Positions 5,973 to 8,764 of a stretch of DNA of 8,764 bases are shown here, piece after piece. The notes beneath the pieces were generated by a model. It was not told the origin of the DNA, ran no database searches, and saw only the letters and a program-made list of their open reading frames with translations. Made by a program: the position numbers and the translations under genes. The stretch is from Methanomicrobiaceae archaeon UBA436. Its GTDB lineage: Archaea > Halobacteriota > Methanomicrobia > Methanomicrobiales > Methanoculleaceae. Where the stretch lies: NCBI GenBank assembly GCA_002497965.1, contig DAFR01000042.1, positions 1-8,764 on the forward strand, in the 5' to 3' direction. Position 1 is the stretch's first letter; each line of letters opens with the position of its first letter.

Positions 5973-7571
5973 CTAAAACGTCTTTTCAAGACCCTCGTCT
6001 ATCGCCCGTGCCGCAGGTCTCCTGTTGAGTTCCTCGATATAGTCCTCGTAAAGATGGATCCTGGTGCTCACGGGGAAAGGTATCCCGATGGTGCTGATGA
6101 CCGCTTCTCCCCTTTCAAGGGTCTGGATCTCGGTATCCATGTGGGAGAGGTCCTGTTTTGCACTGCCTGCTATGATCTCTCTATCGCCGCGATCGGAGAG
6201 GCCCATAACAACAAACGTGTTTATCTGCGCGAGGACGCGGGCATCGATGTTCTTTGGCTGCTGGGTGACCACACAGAGGCCCACGCCGAACTTCCGCCCC
6301 TCCATCGCCGCCTCCCGGAACGTCCTTGTGCTCCCGTAGCCTGAACCCAGCACCCGCTGCGCCTCCTCGATGGTTATCAGCACCTGTTCTGGCTCCTTCT
6401 CGCCACCGGTCTCCTCCTCCTGATGGCTCCGCATTATCCTGCGCGTTATGATCGAGAGGACAAAGAGCTCGCTCTGCTCGCTCATACCGGGTATGTCGAT
6501 CAGGACAACCCTGTTCTCGTGGAGTTCTTTTAAGATATCGGGGATCGATGAACCCTGCTTTCTGAAGAAGCGCCGGTTCCGGTTCATCATACCCGCGATA
6601 CGCCGCTGCATAACCGAGAGGGTGCTCAACGAGAAGTTCTTGAGGTCGCGTGCAATCCCGGCATGCGGCCCCCTGTACGTCCCGGCATCGAACGTCGCAA
6701 AATCGGTATTCAGGAAGAACTCGATCAGATCCGAACCCGGTCTGTCCGCGAGCATCTCCACAACCTCCCGCTGGGGCGTTGAGTGCTCGTAGAGCAGGAG
6801 CAGGTCCGGCGCGCTGAAATCGTCGTGGTCAAGGTAGAGCCGGTTTAGGTGGTACTTCTTTATGAAATCATCCCCTCTGGTGGAGAAGACCGCAAGCCCA
6901 TCCCTGCCGGCCTGGTAGTGGAGGAGCCCCCGGGTAGCCTCGCCGCTCGAGGACCGGCCGCCCGCCACGTACTCCCCGTGCGGGTCGACTATCAGGAGCC
7001 CGAACCTGCGGGCGCGCATGCACGAGGCGCAGAAGACCTTCATGAAGTTGCTCTTCCCCATGCCGGTCGTTGCGAAGACGCCCATGTGCTGGCGCATCAC
7101 CGGTGCGTGGAGCGCAACCCTGACATCTCTAAATTCGCCCTCACCGTTCTTCATCACCCCGACCTCGATATCCCCCATAACCTGTTGCAGGAACTCAAAA
7201 TCGCGGGGCTCCGGCCGCTCCACGCGGGAGAACTTCGCCGGTATCGTCCTTGGTTTGCGGAACAGGCCGTCGTCTCCGACGTAGCCGAGCGGTGTCGCCT
7301 CGACCAGGATGAAGACATCCTCACCCATGCCGTAGAAATGCTCGGTATGGGGGCGTGTGTCCCATTTCGGGTCGGAGAAGTTGCAATCGTGGACAAGGTC
7401 GTTCACCTTTGCAAAGAAAGTCAGACGCTTGACGTCATCTGTGATCTTCAACACATCCCCGAGATAGAGCCTCTCATCATGCGGCACTGCAAACCGGTAA
7501 CTGAGCACCCGATCTCCGATCAGCCGGTACTTCGAGGCGTCATCGCCGTCAATATCGATCAAACTCGTCAT
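5973..7571 (-). CDS. herA: HerA bipolar DNA helicase/translocase
   Basis: A 532-aa ATPase of the HerA-FtsK superfamily, normal length. Hexameric HerA works with NurA to resect DNA ends after Mre11-Rad50 has acted on a double-strand break. The N-terminal about 120 residues fit the HAS-barrel. Walker A is ATTGMGKSN (167-175), DPHGEY (196-201) follows, Walker B is VLITIEEAQ (397-405) with the catalytic Glu pair, and the sensor region is CVVTQQPKNIDARVLAQINT (433-452). RTFREAAMEGRKFG (416-429) holds candidate arginine-finger residues. The Walker A loop starts with Ala where many P-loops have Gly. I start it at ATG 7571 because GGTGAT ends four bases upstream; an ATG at 7604 would add 11 residues inside nurA without such a motif. 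The start region overlaps the end of nurA by 23 bases, so translation is probably coupled. It is the last gene of the rad50-nurA-herA set and faces the OB-protein gene convergently. Confidence 0.95.
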   Translation of the reverse strand: MTSLIDIDGDDASKYRLIGDRVLSYRFAVPHDERLYLGDVLKITDDVKRLTFFAKVNDLVHDCNFSDPKWDTRPHTEHFYGMGEDVFILVEATPLGYVGDDGLFRKPRTIPAKFSRVERPEPRDFEFLQQVMGDIEVGVMKNGEGEFRDVRVALHAPVMRQHMGVFATTGMGKSNFMKVFCASCMRARRFGLLIVDPHGEYVAGGRSSSGEATRGLLHYQAGRDGLAVFSTRGDDFIKKYHLNRLYLDHDDFSAPDLLLLYEHSTPQREVVEMLADRPGSDLIEFFLNTDFATFDAGTYRGPHAGIARDLKNFSLSTLSVMQRRIAGMMNRNRRFFRKQGSSIPDILKELHENRVVLIDIPGMSEQSELFVLSIITRRIMRSHQEEETGGEKEPEQVLITIEEAQRVLGSGYGSTRTFREAAMEGRKFGVGLCVVTQQPKNIDARVLAQINTFVVMGLSDRGDREIIAGSAKQDLSHMDTEIQTLERGEAVISTIGIPFPVSTRIHLYEDYIEELNRRPAARAIDEGLEKTF

Positions 7572-8586
7572 GGTAATCACCAAATATGCCGATGTAGTCG
7601 GCAAGGCTCATCCCGAGCATGTCCAGACCATGGATGATGTCCTGGCGGATCTGCTCGACCGCGTCCTGCGTTATCCTTGTTGTGAGATGGGCGTCGAGGA
7701 GGGGGTAGGGGTAGCCCGTCACCCTCCCGTCGTCGGAGTAGGCCGCAAGCCCGGAGAAGACCGCATCGACCATATCGGGGGTGTAGTGGCCCGGGATCTC
7801 AACCTTGAACGCCCGCGCTGCACGCGGGTGAAGCCGCGCAACGTACTGCTCCCCCCGCTGTTTCCAGGTCTGCGTCTCCTGGCGATCGATCAGGCCGCTC
7901 GCGCCGGAGACGGAGAGATACCAGGGTGCGGCAACGCCAACGCCGCGTGCAAGCCCTTCCGCCGCCGGGACGATCGGGTGCCCACCGCCCCAGGTCAGGG
8001 ATGTCCGTTTTGTCACGGCGGCTATGAGAACCCCGCGCAGGTTGCAGAGGTTCAGGAGAGCCTCGATGACCTCGGCGTGGCTTGCGTGCCGGACCTGGAG
8101 CGTGCCGTCCAGGATGAGGAGGTCGCCGGTATCGAGTTCTGCGGCCATCTCCATCGCCGACCAGAGCTCCAGCGTGTCCCGGATGACAGCGGCGTTCCTG
8201 GCGGGGTCGTCGTGGTCAAGCCGCGCCCCCGGGCGGCGGCGGAAACAGTCGTAGAAGATCTCGTCGAAGTCCTCGTTCCCGGCGCCGGGGTTGACCGTGA
8301 TGACGTGCAGCGGTGTTGTCCGGCGGTAGAGGCGCCTGCCGCGGGCAAAGGCGCTGACCGAGGCCCTGATGGCGGCGATGGCAAAACTCCCGGCGTCAAG
8401 GATGATGGCGTTGCTCCCGTCCACCGCACAGACAGCCCCTTCAAACCCGGGCTCGAAATGGGTGTAGGAGGCTGCATCAAACCCGCCTGCGGCTGCAAAC
8501 CGCGTGGAAATGTCTGCCGGGGCGCACTCCCGGATCCTCGCCGCCACGCGCCGGATCGCCTGGCGGTAGGCTGTCTCTGCGTCCAT
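7549..8586 (-). CDS. nurA: NurA 5'-3' nuclease of the DNA end-resection complex
   Basis: A 345-aa metal-dependent nuclease that forms a complex with HerA and degrades 5' strands at DNA ends. The RNase H-like NurA domain shows AVDGSN (54-59) with the catalytic Asp56, and LLILDGTL (156-163) with the second metal-binding Asp160. AAVTKRTSLTW (189-199) corresponds to the conserved Lys/Thr block, and the C-terminal GYPYPLLDAH (291-300) is typical of archaeal NurA. Length is within the family range. GGTGG on the minus strand (8594-8598) lies seven bases before ATG 8586. The start codon shares its A with the TGA stop of rad50 (TGATG), and the 3' end overlaps herA by 23 bases, so rad50, nurA and herA are almost certainly one transcript with coupled translation. 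No odd feature is seen; the assignment is firm. Confidence 0.93.
   Translation of the reverse strand: MDAETAYRQAIRRVAARIRECAPADISTRFAAAGGFDAASYTHFEPGFEGAVCAVDGSNAIILDAGSFAIAAIRASVSAFARGRRLYRRTTPLHVITVNPGAGNEDFDEIFYDCFRRRPGARLDHDDPARNAAVIRDTLELWSAMEMAAELDTGDLLILDGTLQVRHASHAEVIEALLNLCNLRGVLIAAVTKRTSLTWGGGHPIVPAAEGLARGVGVAAPWYLSVSGASGLIDRQETQTWKQRGEQYVARLHPRAARAFKVEIPGHYTPDMVDAVFSGLAAYSDDGRVTGYPYPLLDAHLTTRITQDAVEQIRQDIIHGLDMLGMSLADYIGIFGDYHDEFDRY
7576..7581 (-). promoter_or_regulatory. Ribosome-binding site of herA inside nurA
   Basis: On the minus strand GGTGAT, complementary to the archaeal 16S 3' end, lies four bases before ATG 7571 and within the last codons of nurA. It decides the herA start in favour of 7571 rather than 7604. 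Confidence 0.6.
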
Positions 8587-8764
8587 CAGTCGACCACCCT
8601 GACCTGACTTATCTGGTCCGGGCCCATCTCGACGAGCAGCGCCGTCGAGAACTCGTCCTGGACCTCGCTTATATGGGATATGAGTATGATCTGTGGGAAA
8701 TACGCCTCCTGCGTCCGGAGTGCCCGGAGGAGGTTTGCACGCCGCTCCTCGTCCTGGCTCCCGA
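8586..8764 (-). CDS. rad50: Rad50 ATPase, C-terminal end only
   Basis: Only the last 58 codons are in the window; the gene runs off the right edge. The fragment reads DEERRANLLRALRTQEAYFP then QIILISHISEVQDEFSTALL and ends QISQVRVVD. This is the end of the C-terminal ATPase lobe of the SMC-like protein Rad50. ILISH with its histidine is the H-loop that follows the D-loop of ABC-type ATPases, and the DEERR stretch is the segment just past the Walker B/D-loop region. Rad50 with Mre11 binds, tethers and trims broken DNA ends. Its TGA (8586-8588) overlaps the nurA ATG by one base. The nurA-herA neighbourhood strongly supports the call over other SMC-like proteins. mre11 is expected upstream, outside the window. 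Confidence 0.88.
   Translation of the reverse strand, partial: GSQDEERRANLLRALRTQEAYFPQIILISHISEVQDEFSTALLVEMGPDQISQVRVVD

Noticed and set aside
5973..7604. Longer HerA start at 7604
   Set aside because: It lacks an SD motif and would extend 33 bases further into nurA; GGTGAT four bases before ATG 7571 is decisive.

Overview
The window looks like a chromosomal piece of a methanogenic archaeon, most likely Methanomicrobiales and perhaps close to Methanoculleus. The evidence is a formate-transporter gene of the FdhC type, a Rad50-NurA-HerA end-resection operon (an archaeal gene set), archaeal BRE/TATA-type promoters, Shine-Dalgarno motifs matching an archaeal 16S 3' end (GGAGG, GGTGAT), and G+C-rich codon use with frequent GTG starts. 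The genus is an inference from protein character and was not tested by a search.

Layout. The left part (1-1746) is sparse. About 630 bases show no convincing gene. A small acidic protein of unknown function follows (758-1042, possibly starting at 701), with its own TATA box and a terminator-like hairpin. Then come roughly 690 bases rich in inverted repeats but without a supportable gene. A plus-strand two-gene unit follows: a beta-class DNA methyltransferase (1747-2601) and a GntP-family permease (2598-3833). They overlap by an ATGA, and a perfect palindrome followed by T4 closes the unit.

The 650 bases after it hold a G+C-rich gene-free part and then an A+T-rich promoter region with a BRE/TATA pair and two inverted repeats. 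These serve fdhC (4485-5357). A 10-bp tandem repeat joins fdhC to a small membrane-anchored protein with a predicted OB fold (5390-5899).

From 5973 to the right edge everything is on the minus strand: the C-terminal end of Rad50, then NurA (nuclease), then HerA (bipolar hexameric helicase). Adjacent genes overlap, so they are almost surely cotranscribed and translationally coupled. The set acts in DNA double-strand-break end resection, and mre11 would be expected just beyond the right edge.

The points most worth a second look are: the small gene whose best SD site precedes ACG instead of ATG; the membrane-tethered OB-fold protein paired with the formate transporter; the 10-bp repeat at their junction; the coupling of a DNA methyltransferase to a carboxylate-type permease; and the operator-like repeats in the fdhC promoter. 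I see no CRISPR array, insertion sequence, tRNA or rRNA gene, and no clear new defence system.
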